The position numbers were made by a program, and so were the translations under genes. The notes below the pieces were generated by a model. It searched no databases, had not been told where the DNA came from, and was given only the letters and a program-made list of their open reading frames with translations. Source: Phaeospirillum tilakii (lineage in GTDB: Bacteria; Pseudomonadota; Alphaproteobacteria; Rhodospirillales; Magnetospirillaceae). From it: DNA of 64,000 nucleotides. The DNA is taken from positions 62,001 to 126,000 of the forward strand of contig NZ_JBHUIY010000008.1 in the NCBI RefSeq assembly GCF_042683125.1, read 5' to 3'. Shown piece by piece: positions 50,381-59,696 of the stretch (position 1 is its first letter; each line of letters starts with the position of its first letter).

Positions 50381-50722
50381 TCAGATCGTCGCCAATGCGA
50401 TCAGGGCGACGGCGCCGACGAAGGTGGCCGTCCCGTAACAGATCCGCTTCAGCCCCATCCCGCCGCCCCAACCAAGATCGTGGGCGGTGGCCTGGATGCG
50501 GTGGGCGGCGTGCCATGCGGTCAGGAAGATGATCGCGGTGATCGCCAGCTTGCCGATCCAGCCCGAGGCCAAAGCGTGGATGTGGTCGTAGGACAGATCG
50601 AGGATCCCGAGCGGCAGCAGCACCCCGGTGGCGAGGATCAGCACCGGGGTGACCAGGGCGGCGACCATGCCGCCGGCGGCGAAGGGCATCCAGGCGAAGG
50701 GTTCGTCGGAGCGGCGGGGCAT
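50381..50722 (-). CDS. frdD: Fumarate reductase membrane subunit D
   Basis: 113 residues with three hydrophobic helices (MVAALVTPVLILATGVLLPL, about 36-52; LAITAIIFLTAWHAAHRI, near 58-75; FVGAVALIALATI at the end). The opening RRSDEPFAWMPFAAGGM resembles FrdD. It anchors FrdAB and binds quinol. Last gene of frdABCD, 4 bp after frdC, with GGGAGG before its ATG. Confidence 0.9.
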   Translation of the reverse strand: MPRRSDEPFAWMPFAAGGMVAALVTPVLILATGVLLPLGILDLSYDHIHALASGWIGKLAITAIIFLTAWHAAHRIQATAHDLGWGGGMGLKRICYGTATFVGAVALIALATI

Positions 50723-50726
50723 GGCA

Positions 50727-51116
50727 TCAGCCTCCCAGGATCAGCAGGACCAGCAGCGACACCGCCGCCCACAGCGCGAAATGGCCGCGCACGATCAGGC
50801 GGTCGGGGATCCGCTCGCCCTTGACCAGGATCGGCGGCATCGCCTTCGGCGTGACTCCGAACCAGGTGACGGTATGGAACAGGGCGAAGCCGAGGCAGAC
50901 CAGCTGGACGGTGACGCCCCACGAACTCGACAGCGCGGCGAGGTAGCTTTCCCAGGCGGCGCGGCCCTGGGCGAGGCGGATCATTCCGTCCATCAGGATC
51001 GCGGCGTAGAGCCCGACGAACACGCTGGTGCCCTCGCGGACGATGTAGCGGAACAGGCGGGGTTCGCGCCGCCACCAATCGGCCGGCAGCGGGCGGTGAT
51101 AGGGGCGGCGGGTCAT
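50727..51116 (-). CDS. frdC: Fumarate reductase membrane subunit C
   Basis: 129 residues. MTRRPYHRPLPADWWRREPR and FRYIVREGTSVFVGLYAAIL are typical of FrdC, with later helices near VTVQLVCLGFALFHTVTWFG and FALWAAVSLLVLLILGG. It is a b-heme-poor anchor with FrdD. Its ATG overlaps the frdB stop by 4 bp, so the operon is translationally coupled. The preserved HTVTWF matches the E. coli HTKTWF. Confidence 0.92.
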   Translation of the reverse strand: MTRRPYHRPLPADWWRREPRLFRYIVREGTSVFVGLYAAILMDGMIRLAQGRAAWESYLAALSSSWGVTVQLVCLGFALFHTVTWFGVTPKAMPPILVKGERIPDRLIVRGHFALWAAVSLLVLLILGG

Positions 51117-51856
51117 GGCTTGCCTCCCGGCAGCAGGCGGGCCTTCAGCCAGCGGTACGAGGCGGAGATCTTGGTCTGCTGGATCGCCGCCGCCGGATCG
51201 ACCTGCTTGGGGCAGACGGTCGAGCAGGCGCCGACGAAGGTGCAGTCCCACACCCCGTGCGGGCTGTCGGTGACCTCGGCGCGGGCCAGTTCGCCGGCGT
51301 CGCGCGAGTCCTGATTGTAGCGGTGGGCCAGCGCCAGCGCGGCCGGGCCGGCGAAGTCGGGATTGATCGCCATCTGCGGACAGGCGGCGTAGCACAGCAG
51401 GCAGTTGATGCACTGGGCGAACGGGCGGAACTTCGCCAGTTCGGTCGGCAGCTGGCGGTATTCGCCCTGCTCGACCGTGCGCTCATGCTCGGCGATCAGG
51501 TAGGGATAGAGGCTGGCCAGCTTTTCGAGGAAGCCGTCCTGATCGACGATCAGGTCGCGCTCGATCGGGAAATGGTCGAGCGGCTCGATCAGCAGCACCT
51601 TGCCGCGATAATCGCGCAGGAAGGTGTGGCAGGCCAGCTTGGGCTGGCGGTCGATCATCATCCCGCACGAGCCGCACAGCGCCATGTGGCAGGAGCCGCG
51701 ATAGGCCAGGGTGGGGTCAAGCTCGTCCTTGACGTAGGCCAGGGCGTCGAGCACCACCCACTCGTCGCGCAGCGGCACGGTGTAATCCTGGGTGCGCGGT
51801 TCGGTGTCGCGATCGGGATCGTAGCGCAGCACCCGCAGGGTGAGGGTTTCGCTCAT
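51113..51856 (-). CDS. frdB: Fumarate reductase iron-sulfur subunit
   Basis: 247 residues. The 2Fe-2S ligands are in YRGSCHMALCGSCGMMID and the Cys of KLACHTFL; 4Fe-4S in CINCLLCYAACPQ; and 3Fe-4S in GACSTVCPKQVDP. It passes electrons from quinol in FrdCD to the FrdA flavin. Start at 51856 overlaps the frdA stop as ATGA. Length and motifs match E. coli FrdB. Confidence 0.95.
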   Translation of the reverse strand: MSETLTLRVLRYDPDRDTEPRTQDYTVPLRDEWVVLDALAYVKDELDPTLAYRGSCHMALCGSCGMMIDRQPKLACHTFLRDYRGKVLLIEPLDHFPIERDLIVDQDGFLEKLASLYPYLIAEHERTVEQGEYRQLPTELAKFRPFAQCINCLLCYAACPQMAINPDFAGPAALALAHRYNQDSRDAGELARAEVTDSPHGVWDCTFVGACSTVCPKQVDPAAAIQQTKISASYRWLKARLLPGGKP

Positions 51857-53607
51857 GATCCGCCTCCGCCATAGACGCGCTCGCCCGGCGGCGAGCGGGT
51901 GATGGTCACCGGCTTGGTGCCGATCTTCGGCCGGGTGCCGCCCGGCCCGGGGTAATAAGCGAGGCTGTGGGCGAGGAAGTTGGCGTCGTCGCGGCCGGGA
52001 TGGTCGAGCCGTTGGTGCGAGCCGCGCGATTCGGTGCGCAGCCGGGCCGCCTCGGCCATCGCCTGGGCGACGTCGAGCATCGCCCCCAGTTCCAGCACCT
52101 GGACCAGATCGGTGTTGAACACGTTGCTGCGGTCGTCGAGCCGGATCCGGCTGTAGCGCCGGCGCAGCTCGGCCAGCCGCTCGCAGGCATGGTCGAGCCC
52201 GGCGGCCTCGCGGTAGATGCCGACCGAGCCTTCCATCACCTCGCCCAGCTCGCGCCGCAGCACCGGGGCGGATTCCTCGCCCTGGGACAGGAACAGGTCG
52301 CGGATGCGGGCCTGGGCCGCCTCGGCCCGGGTCCGGACGGCGCGGCCGTCGGTGGTGGGCGCGCTTGCCGCGGCGGCGATCGCGCCCTGGCCGGCGCGGG
52401 CGCCGAACACCAGGATCTCGGCCAGCGAGTTCGAGCCGAGCCGGTTGGCGCCGTTGATCGAGACGCAGGCGCATTCGCCGGCGGCGAACAGGCCGGGCAG
52501 GGGGGTGGCGGCGTCGATCCCGCTGTCGATCCCGCCCATGGTGTAATGCACCACCGGCCGCACCGGGATCGGCGCGTTGACCGGATCGACCCCGGCATAG
52601 GTCAGCGCCAGTTCGCGCACCATCGGCAGGCGCTCGTCGATCTTCTTCTCGCCGAGATGGGTGAGGTCGAGCAGCACCGCGTCGCCGAACGGGGTTTCGA
52701 CCGTGCGGCCCTTCTTCTGCTCGTGCCAGAACGCCTGGCTGAGCCGGTCGCGCGGCCCCAGTTCCATCGCCTTGTTGCGCGGCCAGGGATCGGGCGGGCC
52801 GAGGCCGTAATCCTGGAGATAGCGATAGCCGTCGCGGTTGCGCAGCAGCCCGCCCTCGCCGCGCGAACCCTCGGTGATCAGGATCCCGGTGCCGGGCAGG
52901 CCGGTCGGGTGGTACTGGACGAATTCCATGTCCTTCAGCGGCACCCCGGCGCGGTAGGCCATCGCCATGCCGTCGCCGGTCTTGATCGCGCCGTTGGTGG
53001 TGAAGGGATAGACCCGCCCGGCGCCGCCGGTGGCGAGGATCACCGCCTTGGCCTCGAAGGCGACGATCCGGCCGCTGCGCAGCTCGATCGCCACCACGCC
53101 GCGACAGCGTCCGTCCACCACCAAAAGCTCGGTGCTGTAATATTCGTCGTAACGCTGGATCTGCGGGTATTTCAGCGAGGTCTGGAACAGGGTGTGCAGC
53201 AGGTGGAAGCCGCTTTTGTCGGCGGCGTACCAGGTCCGCTTGGTCTTCATCCCGCCGAAGGCGCGCACCGCGACCGAGCCGTCGGGCTCGCGGCTCCACG
53301 GACAGCCCCAATGTTCGAGCCGGGTCAGTTCGCGCGGCGCGGCCTGGACGAACATCTCGACCGCGTCCTGGTCGGCCAGCCAGTCGGCGCCGCTGACGGT
53401 GTCGTCGAAATGCAGGTCGAACGAATCGCCCGGCTTGACCACCCCGGCGGCGCCGCCCTCGGCGGCGACGGTGTGGCTGCGCATCGGGTAGACCTTGGAG
53501 ATCAGCGCCACCGACAGGCCGGGCGCCTGTTCCGCCACCTCGATCGCGGCGCGCAGACCGGCACCGCCGGCGCCGACGATGGCGATATCGGTCGAGATCA
53601 CGTCCAT
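51853..53607 (-). CDS. frdA: Fumarate reductase flavoprotein subunit
   Basis: 584 residues. The FAD dinucleotide fold IAIVGAGGAGLRAAIEVAEQ starts it; H45 in MRSHTVAAEGG should hold the covalent 8-alpha-histidyl FAD. HPTGLPGTGILITEGSRGEG and HYTMGGIDSG are the substrate-site segments, and the C-terminus carries the helical capping domain. With frdBCD it lets the cell use fumarate as electron acceptor in the dark without oxygen; in some phototrophs this uses rhodoquinol. A longer reading upstream was rejected in favour of the ATG before the FAD motif. Confidence 0.96.
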   Translation of the reverse strand: MDVISTDIAIVGAGGAGLRAAIEVAEQAPGLSVALISKVYPMRSHTVAAEGGAAGVVKPGDSFDLHFDDTVSGADWLADQDAVEMFVQAAPRELTRLEHWGCPWSREPDGSVAVRAFGGMKTKRTWYAADKSGFHLLHTLFQTSLKYPQIQRYDEYYSTELLVVDGRCRGVVAIELRSGRIVAFEAKAVILATGGAGRVYPFTTNGAIKTGDGMAMAYRAGVPLKDMEFVQYHPTGLPGTGILITEGSRGEGGLLRNRDGYRYLQDYGLGPPDPWPRNKAMELGPRDRLSQAFWHEQKKGRTVETPFGDAVLLDLTHLGEKKIDERLPMVRELALTYAGVDPVNAPIPVRPVVHYTMGGIDSGIDAATPLPGLFAAGECACVSINGANRLGSNSLAEILVFGARAGQGAIAAAASAPTTDGRAVRTRAEAAQARIRDLFLSQGEESAPVLRRELGEVMEGSVGIYREAAGLDHACERLAELRRRYSRIRLDDRSNVFNTDLVQVLELGAMLDVAQAMAEAARLRTESRGSHQRLDHPGRDDANFLAHSLAYYPGPGGTRPKIGTKPVTITRSPPGERVYGGGGS

Positions 53608-53818
53608 TGGCAGGCATCCCCCGTTGACCGCCGGGGCGCGCGGCCCCGTCGCCCCAGACTTTCTCATGGCGCGCCGATTCCCGCAACCGGGGAGACGACG
53701 CTCGGGTGCGGCGCGGCAAAAGGGGCTGGAATCCGGCGGCCGGGGCCGGGTACCATGGGGCCGCCTTCCTTGATCCCCGCCCCCTGTCGGATCGACCGCG
53801 CGCATGGCCTCGCCCCGG

Positions 53819-54976
53819 ATGACGACCATGGACCTCTCCCGCCGCGACCCGCTGATCGATGCGGTCCGGGGCCTCGCCCTGGTGATGATCTTCATCAATC
53901 ACGTCCCCGGCAACCTGCTGGAGGGGCTGACCTCGCGCAATTTCGGCCCGTCCGACGCGACCGAACTGTTCGTCTTCATCGCCGGCTACGCCACCGCGCT
54001 GGTGTTCGGCCGCCGGCTGGATCAGGACGGGGCGCTGCGCACCGGGTTGCGGCTGTGGGGGCGGGCGTTCAATCTCTACCTCCTCCACCTGTTCACCCTG
54101 CTGCTGGCGGCGGCGATCGCCGCCACCGCCTCGCGCCTCACCGCCGATCCCCATCTGCTCGACTGGATCAATCTGGGGCCGCTGTTCTTCGATCCGGTGC
54201 CGACCCTGATCGGGGTGGTGACGCTCGGCCATCAGGCCGGCTACTTCAATATCCTGCCGCTCTACATCCTGCTGGTCGCCGGCGCGGCCCTGCTGCTGCC
54301 GCTGGTCCGGCTCAGCCCCGGCGCGGCGCTGGCCGCCTCGGCCGGGCTGTATCTGCTGGTCCAGGTCGGCGACCTCAACCTGCCCAACTATCCGACCAGC
54401 GGGACCTGGTTCTTCAACCCGATGGCGTGGCAATTGATGTTCGTGATCGGTCTGGTCTGTGGCGACCGCGCCCGGCGCGGGCTGGTTCCGGTGCCGTACC
54501 ATCCGCTGCTGGCGCTGCTGGCCGGGCTGATGGTGGCGGCCGGGCTGGGGATGAAGCTGGCGGGGTATTATCCGTCGCCCGATGCCCTGCCGCTGCCGTT
54601 CTTCCTGTTCGGCCAGGACAAGACCTTCATGACCCTGCCGCGTCTGCTCCACGCCCTGGCGCTGCTGTATCTGGGCGCGCATTGCGGCGCCCGGGTTGCC
54701 CTGGGCCGGCTGGGGCCGGTCGGGCGGGGGCTCGAGGAACTGGGGCGGCACGGCCTGCTGGTGTTCTGTACCGGGTCGGTGCTGGCGATTGTCGCCCAGC
54801 TGTGTCTGTTCGCGCTCGACGCCGACCGGGTCACCGCCGGCGGGGTGGTGCTGGCCGGACTGGCGGCTCTGGTGTTCTTGGCAAAAGGACGGTCATGGTA
54901 TCTTGGAACTTCCCGCGTCGCGCCACCGTCCGTCTGTTCGCCGCGCTCCTCGGTGTCGTCGCCCCGCTCGGCCTAG
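53819..54976 (+). CDS. OpgC-family membrane acyltransferase
   Basis: 385 residues from ATG 53819 (ATGs at 53804 and 53828 are alternatives). RRDPLIDAVRGLALVMIFIN, then HVPGN near residue 35, and NFGPSDATELFVFIAGYATA match the OpgC domain. About ten hydrophobic helices span the rest. OpgC succinylates osmoregulated periplasmic glucans; other family members move acyl groups onto secreted sugars. Its last 82 bp overlap the start of the SGNH gene in a different frame, so the final 27 residues are read-through of that sequence. Confidence 0.85.
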   Translation: MTTMDLSRRDPLIDAVRGLALVMIFINHVPGNLLEGLTSRNFGPSDATELFVFIAGYATALVFGRRLDQDGALRTGLRLWGRAFNLYLLHLFTLLLAAAIAATASRLTADPHLLDWINLGPLFFDPVPTLIGVVTLGHQAGYFNILPLYILLVAGAALLLPLVRLSPGAALAASAGLYLLVQVGDLNLPNYPTSGTWFFNPMAWQLMFVIGLVCGDRARRGLVPVPYHPLLALLAGLMVAAGLGMKLAGYYPSPDALPLPFFLFGQDKTFMTLPRLLHALALLYLGAHCGARVALGRLGPVGRGLEELGRHGLLVFCTGSVLAIVAQLCLFALDADRVTAGGVVLAGLAALVFLAKGRSWYLGTSRVAPPSVCSPRSSVSSPRSA

Positions 54977-55671
54977 AGCCGGCCCGGGCCGAGCCCCAGT
55001 CCTGTCCGTTCGACGCCGGCATGGTGGCCGACCAGCCCCATCTTCTGCCCCATTTCGCCGCCCGGCTGGCCGAGGGCGGCCCGGTGCGGGTGGTGACGCT
55101 GGGCTCGTCCTCCACCGCCGGCTCCGGCGCCAGTTCGGTTGACCATTCCTATCCGGCCCGCCTGGGCGAGCAACTGTCCCAGGCCTTTCCCGCCAACCGG
55201 GTCGAGGTGATCAACAGCGGCGTCAACGGCCAGAACACCGAGGAGATGGTCGCCCGGCTGTTTCACGACGCGATCGAGGAAAACGCCGATCTGGTGATCT
55301 GGCAGACCGGCACCAACGACGCGGTGTCGCGCATCGATCCCGAGACGTTCCGCGAGCATCTCGAACGCGGCATCGCCTGGGTGCGCGAGGCCGGGATCGA
55401 CCTGATCCTGATGGATCCGCAATTCTATCCCGGCCTGCGTTCCCAGCCGGTCTATGAGCGTTATGTCGATGTGATGCGGGAGACGGCGGCGCGCTTCGCC
55501 GTGCCGCTGTTCCCCCGCTACGAGATGATGCGGCACTGGGCGACGCTGTCGCCGCCGCCGGTGGTGCTGGCCGACGACCGCTTCCATCTCAACGATGACG
55601 GCTATGCCTGTCTGGCCGAGCAGGTGGCGGCGATGATCGTCCGCGCGGTGCGGGAGGGGCAGGGGCGCTAA
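54895..55671 (+). CDS. Periplasmic SGNH/GDSL-type hydrolase
   Basis: 258 residues from ATG 54895 (AAAAGGAC upstream). Signal peptide about MVSWNFPRRATVRLFAALLG, ending ARAEPQSC. SGNH blocks are: S in VTLGSSSTAGSGASS, G in VINSGVNGQNTEEM, N in WQTGTNDAVS, and D-H in DDRFHLNDDGYAC. It hydrolyses acetyl or other esters on sugars. It is coupled to the OpgC gene by an 82-bp overlap, so the pair probably adds and trims acyl groups on the same exported glucan. Confidence 0.88.
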   Translation: MVSWNFPRRATVRLFAALLGVVAPLGLEPARAEPQSCPFDAGMVADQPHLLPHFAARLAEGGPVRVVTLGSSSTAGSGASSVDHSYPARLGEQLSQAFPANRVEVINSGVNGQNTEEMVARLFHDAIEENADLVIWQTGTNDAVSRIDPETFREHLERGIAWVREAGIDLILMDPQFYPGLRSQPVYERYVDVMRETAARFAVPLFPRYEMMRHWATLSPPPVVLADDRFHLNDDGYACLAEQVAAMIVRAVREGQGR

Positions 55672-55696
55672 TCCCGCCCGGCCCCGGCCCCGACTC

Positions 55697-57745
55697 TCAG
55701 GCCCGGCGGACCTCGTCGAGGAAGGCGCGCACCTCCTGTTCCAGCGCCCGGCTCTGCTGCTGCAACTGATTGGCGGCGCCGTGGACCTGCTGGGCCATCC
55801 GGTCGGTCTCGGCGGCGGCCTGGGCCACGTCGGTGATGTTGCCGGCCACGCCGCGCGTCCCCTGCGAGGCCAGGGCGACGTTGCGGGCGATCTCGCTGGT
55901 GGCGGCGTCCTGCTGGGCCACCGCCCCGGCGATGGTGGCGGCCAGCCCGTTGATGACGTCGATGGTGGCGCGGATCCCGTCGATCGCGGCGACGGCGGCC
56001 CGGGTTTCCTCCTGCACCGCGGCGATCTGGCCGGCGATCTCGTCGGTGGCCCGCGCGGTCTGGCTGGCCAGCCCCTTGACCTCGCCCGCCACCACCGCGA
56101 AGCCCTTGCCGGCCTCGCCGGCCCGGGCCGCCTCGATCGTCGCGTTCAGCGCCAGCAGGTTGGTCTGGGCGGCGATGTCGTTGATCAGGGTCACCACCTC
56201 GCCGATCTTCTGGGCGGCGGCGGCGAGGCCGGCGATCTTGCGGGTCGCTTCGAGCGAATCCCGCGCCGCGCTCTGGGTGACGGTGGTGGATTCCCGCATC
56301 TTTTCGCCGATCTGCCGGATCGAGGCGGCCAGTTCGGCGCTGGCGGTGCTGACCGTTTCGATGTTGTGCAGGGTGCCGGCGGTGGCGGCCGAGACGGCGG
56401 CGCTCTGGGTCTGGGTGTCGGTGGCGTTGCCGGTCAGGGTGGCCGACCAGTCGCGCAACTGCCCGACCGCCTGATGGACGTTGCCGAGCAGCGCCGACAC
56501 CGCCCGGTCGAACCGCTGGGTGGCGTCGTCGATCCGCGCCTGTCGGGCGGCGTGTTCGGCGGCGGCGGCCTGCTCATGCCGTTCGAGGCGTTGCCGCGCG
56601 GCGCGGTGTTCGAGCAGGGTCAGGGTGGCGCGGGCGATTCCACCGATCTCGTCGCGGCATTCGGCCCCCTCGATCTCGACCGAATCCGCCCCGGCGGCCA
56701 GCCGGCCCATCGCCGCCGACAGATGGCGCACCGGCAGGACGATGCTGCGCACGATCAGCGGCAGCATCACCGCCAGCCCCAGCAGCAGCAGGGCGACCCC
56801 GCCGGCCAGCAGGGCCAGGGTCCAGCGCGCCGTGTCGCGGCGCTGTTCGGCGTGGGCGACGATCGCCTGGGCGAGGCCGGTCTCGACCGTGCGCAGGGCG
56901 TCGATCCGCCGCGTCGCGGCGGCGAACCAGTCGGGGGCGGTGACGGCGGGCTCGCCCGGGGCGGGGCCCTCGATCGCCGCCTGGCGCATCCGCGCCACCG
57001 GGGTCTCGATCTCGGGCGCCAGCGCCGTGTTCAGCGCCGCCACGGCGGCCGGCGACGCGGACCGTTCGAACATCCGCAGCCCGCTTTTCTGTTCCGCCCC
57101 CAATTCGATGAAGCGCCGCAACAGGGCCGGTTCGAACCGGCCGGCGGCAAAGCCGGCCGAACCGGTGGCCCGTTCCTGCCCGGCGCTTTCCTTGGCCTCG
57201 CCCAGGATGGCGAACGGGGTGATCAGGCGGGCGCTTTCGACGTCGGGCACGGCGCGGGCGGCGTGGGCCACCCGGTCGAGCAGGGTGCGGATGGCCTGGC
57301 TGTAGGCGGCCATTTCCTCGCGCGGGCTGATCTGCTGCCGGTCGATCCGCTCGCGCAGCTCCGGCAGGCTGGCGAGCATCGGGCCAAGCTGGTCCCGCCC
57401 GTCCGCCCCGCTCGCGGCGAGGGCCGCTTCCCCTTCGGCCAGCGCCGCGCGCAGGGCGGCGAGGCGGGCGTCGCACTCGCGGCGCCGATCGGCCATTTCG
57501 GCGGCGAATTGCTGGCCCTTGCTGCCGAGGAACAGCGCCGAGGCGCCGCGCTCCTTCTGCATCTCGTGCACCAGCGCGTTGACCGCCACCGCGAAACGGG
57601 TCTGGCCGATCAGCGCGGCGGCCAGCCCGACCTGGTCGAGCTGGGTCCGCAGCATCGTCCCGGCCAAGGCCAGCAGGATCAGAATCAGCGGGGCCGTGCC
57701 GATCAGGATCCGCCGGCCGACCGGAATGTTGCGAAGCGCGCGCAT
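55697..57745 (-). CDS. NIT-domain methyl-accepting chemotaxis protein
   Basis: 682 residues from ATG 57745 with GAGGGAAGGCAGG upstream. TM1 is IGTAPLILILLALAGTML; the periplasmic NIT (nitrate/nitrite-sensing) domain shows LVHEMQKERGASALFLGSKG and continues to about 305. TM2 (LLAGGVALLLLGLAVMLPLI, about 325-345) leads to HAMP (SIVLPVRHLSAAMGRLAAGA) and the signalling domain with the hairpin tip INDIAAQTNLLALNATIEAA then RAGEAGKGFAVVAGEVKGLA. It should report nitrate or nitrite to CheA. No pentapeptide for CheR is evident at the C-terminus. Confidence 0.92.
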   Translation of the reverse strand: MRALRNIPVGRRILIGTAPLILILLALAGTMLRTQLDQVGLAAALIGQTRFAVAVNALVHEMQKERGASALFLGSKGQQFAAEMADRRRECDARLAALRAALAEGEAALAASGADGRDQLGPMLASLPELRERIDRQQISPREEMAAYSQAIRTLLDRVAHAARAVPDVESARLITPFAILGEAKESAGQERATGSAGFAAGRFEPALLRRFIELGAEQKSGLRMFERSASPAAVAALNTALAPEIETPVARMRQAAIEGPAPGEPAVTAPDWFAAATRRIDALRTVETGLAQAIVAHAEQRRDTARWTLALLAGGVALLLLGLAVMLPLIVRSIVLPVRHLSAAMGRLAAGADSVEIEGAECRDEIGGIARATLTLLEHRAARQRLERHEQAAAAEHAARQARIDDATQRFDRAVSALLGNVHQAVGQLRDWSATLTGNATDTQTQSAAVSAATAGTLHNIETVSTASAELAASIRQIGEKMRESTTVTQSAARDSLEATRKIAGLAAAAQKIGEVVTLINDIAAQTNLLALNATIEAARAGEAGKGFAVVAGEVKGLASQTARATDEIAGQIAAVQEETRAAVAAIDGIRATIDVINGLAATIAGAVAQQDAATSEIARNVALASQGTRGVAGNITDVAQAAAETDRMAQQVHGAANQLQQQSRALEQEVRAFLDEVRRA

Positions 57746-57950
57746 GCCCTGCCTTCCCTCTGGCTGAGTCGCTCGGAGCCATGACCAATCATGCATTAAG
57801 GCATAGACTATAACCTAACGCCTAAGCATCCTGTCGCGTTTTTTGTATGGATGAACGTTCAACGAGGGGGCGAGCCGCGCGGCGGCGGGGCGCCCCGTGC
57901 CGGCCGGCAAGCGTTTGCCTCGCGGCGGCGCTTGCGCCAAACTGGCGGCC

Positions 57951-59465
57951 ATGAGCGATCTGTTTACCCCCCCGCCCGAGCCGCGTCCCGCCGCCAACGT
58001 CCCGGAATATTCGGTCGGCGAGCTGGCCGGCCGCCTGCGCCGCACCGTCGAGGAGGCGTTCGCCTTCGTCCGGGTGCGCGGCGAGATTTCCGGCTTCAAG
58101 CGTCATTCCTCCGGCCATCTCTATTTCGCGCTGAAGGATGCCGAGGCGGTGCTCGACGCGGTGTGCTGGCGCGGTCAGGCGGCGCGGCTGGGGCTGGCCC
58201 CCGAGGACGGGATGGAGGTGATCGCCACCGGCCGGCTGACCACCTATCCCGGCCGCTCGAAATACCAGATGGTGGTCGAGCGGATCGAACTGGCCGGGCA
58301 GGGCGCGCTGCTGAAGATGCTGGAGGACCGCCGCAAGCGCCTCGCCGCCGAGGGGCTGTTCGACGCCGCGCGCAAGCCGGCGCTGCCGTTCCTGCCCCGG
58401 GTGATCGGGGTGGTGACCTCGCCGACCGGGGCGGTGATCCGCGACATCCTGCACCGGCTGGCCGAGCGTTTCCCCTCGCGGGTGCTGCTGTGGCCGGTGG
58501 CGGTGCAGGGCGAGGGCGCCGCCGCCCAGGTCGCCGCCGCGATCCGGGGCTTCAACGCTTTGCCGCCCGACGGGGCGGTGCCGCGCCCCGATCTGCTGAT
58601 CGTCGCCCGGGGCGGCGGCTCGCTGGAAGACCTGATGGCCTTCAACGAGGAAGAGGTGGTGCGCGCCGCCGCCGCCTCGGCGATCCCGCTGATTTCGGCG
58701 GTCGGGCACGAGACCGACACCACCCTGATCGATTTCGCCGCCGCCCTGCGCGCTCCCACCCCCACCGCCGCCGCCGAGAAGGCGGTGCCGGTGCGGGCCG
58801 AGCTGATCGCGGGGGTGGCCGAACTGGGCGGGCGGCTGGTCGGCGCCGCCCAGCGCCGGCTCGAAGACCTGCGCCAGCGCCTGGGCGGGCTGGTCCGCGC
58901 TTTGCCGCATCCGCGCCGGCTGATCGACGACGGCGCGCTTAGGCTCGACGACCGCGCCGAGCGGCTGCGCAACGCCTTGCCCAATCTGCTGACCCGGCGC
59001 GGCGCCGAGCTGGACCGCCTCGCCGCCCGGCTGCGCCACCCGCGCGAACGCCTCGCCGCGGAGGCCGCCCGCCTCGCCTTGCTCGCCACCCGGCTCGATC
59101 ACGGCCGCGCCAGCCTGTGCGCCGCCGAAACCGCCCGGATCGAGCGCGACCGGCTGCGGCTCGATCAGGCCGGCCGCCGCCTCGGCGCGGCGGCGGGGCG
59201 CGGGCTGGCCGACCGCGCCGCCCGGCTCGACACCGTCGCCCGCCTGCTGGAAAGCTGCTCCTATCGCCGGGTGCTGGAGCGCGGCTTCGCCCTGGTCCAG
59301 GACGAGGCCGGCCAGCCGGTGCAGAGCGCCGCCGCGATCGCCCCCGGCGCCGCCCTGACGGTCGAATTCGCCGATGGCCGCGTCGCCGTCACCGCCGCCG
59401 GCGAGCCGCCGCGCTCCCCGCGCCGGCGCGGCAAGGGCGACCAGAGGCAGCCGACCTTGCTGTAG
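57951..59465 (+). CDS. xseA: Exodeoxyribonuclease VII large subunit
   Basis: 504 residues from ATG 57951. The OB fold starts with PEYSVGELAGRLRRTVEEAF and FVRVRGEISGFKRHSSGHLY. The catalytic region holds GVVTSPTGAVIRDILHRL, LLIVARGGGSLEDLMAFNEE and ISAVGHETDTTLIDFAADLR-type sequence with the DxH/E metal residues, followed by the long coiled coil (340-440). It degrades single-stranded DNA with XseB. The small subunit is not here. Divergent from the chemoreceptor. Confidence 0.95.
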   Translation: MSDLFTPPPEPRPAANVPEYSVGELAGRLRRTVEEAFAFVRVRGEISGFKRHSSGHLYFALKDAEAVLDAVCWRGQAARLGLAPEDGMEVIATGRLTTYPGRSKYQMVVERIELAGQGALLKMLEDRRKRLAAEGLFDAARKPALPFLPRVIGVVTSPTGAVIRDILHRLAERFPSRVLLWPVAVQGEGAAAQVAAAIRGFNALPPDGAVPRPDLLIVARGGGSLEDLMAFNEEEVVRAAAASAIPLISAVGHETDTTLIDFAAALRAPTPTAAAEKAVPVRAELIAGVAELGGRLVGAAQRRLEDLRQRLGGLVRALPHPRRLIDDGALRLDDRAERLRNALPNLLTRRGAELDRLAARLRHPRERLAAEAARLALLATRLDHGRASLCAAETARIERDRLRLDQAGRRLGAAAGRGLADRAARLDTVARLLESCSYRRVLERGFALVQDEAGQPVQSAAAIAPGAALTVEFADGRVAVTAAGEPPRSPRRRGKGDQRQPTLL

Positions 59466-59482
59466 CTGGGCGAGGCTGCCGC

Positions 59483-59593
59483 CCCGCGCCCCGCTTGGGG
59501 AGCAGGGCTCCCCAAACCCCTCCCTTTTTGATCGATGAAAAAAAAGGGGGTCCGGGGCATCGCCCCGGCCGGGCCCGCGGGCGGGAGCCCGCG
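59483..59593. repeat. Intergenic palindromic repeat, TTGGGG family, copy 3
   Basis: Hairpin TTGGGGAGC-agg-GCTCCCCAA (59495-59515), T-rich and A-rich runs to about 59546, and a palindrome CCGGGGC-atc-GCCCCGG near 59552. It lies between xseA and bciB and should end xseA transcription. Same plan as 7857 and 21434. Confidence 0.7.
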
Positions 59594-59696
59594 TAACGTA
59601 ACGGTATCGCGCCTCCGGCGCGGGGGCTCTGGCGGGATGGTGGGCGGGCGGCTACACTCCGCCCCCGATCGCGATCAGCAGGGGGAGACCGGCGAG

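Noticed and set aside
51967..54894. Plus-strand open frame running from frdA through the OpgC gene into the SGNH gene
   Set aside because: Only the part from 54895 carries a signal peptide and SGNH motifs; the rest is antisense to frdA and out of frame with the OpgC gene.
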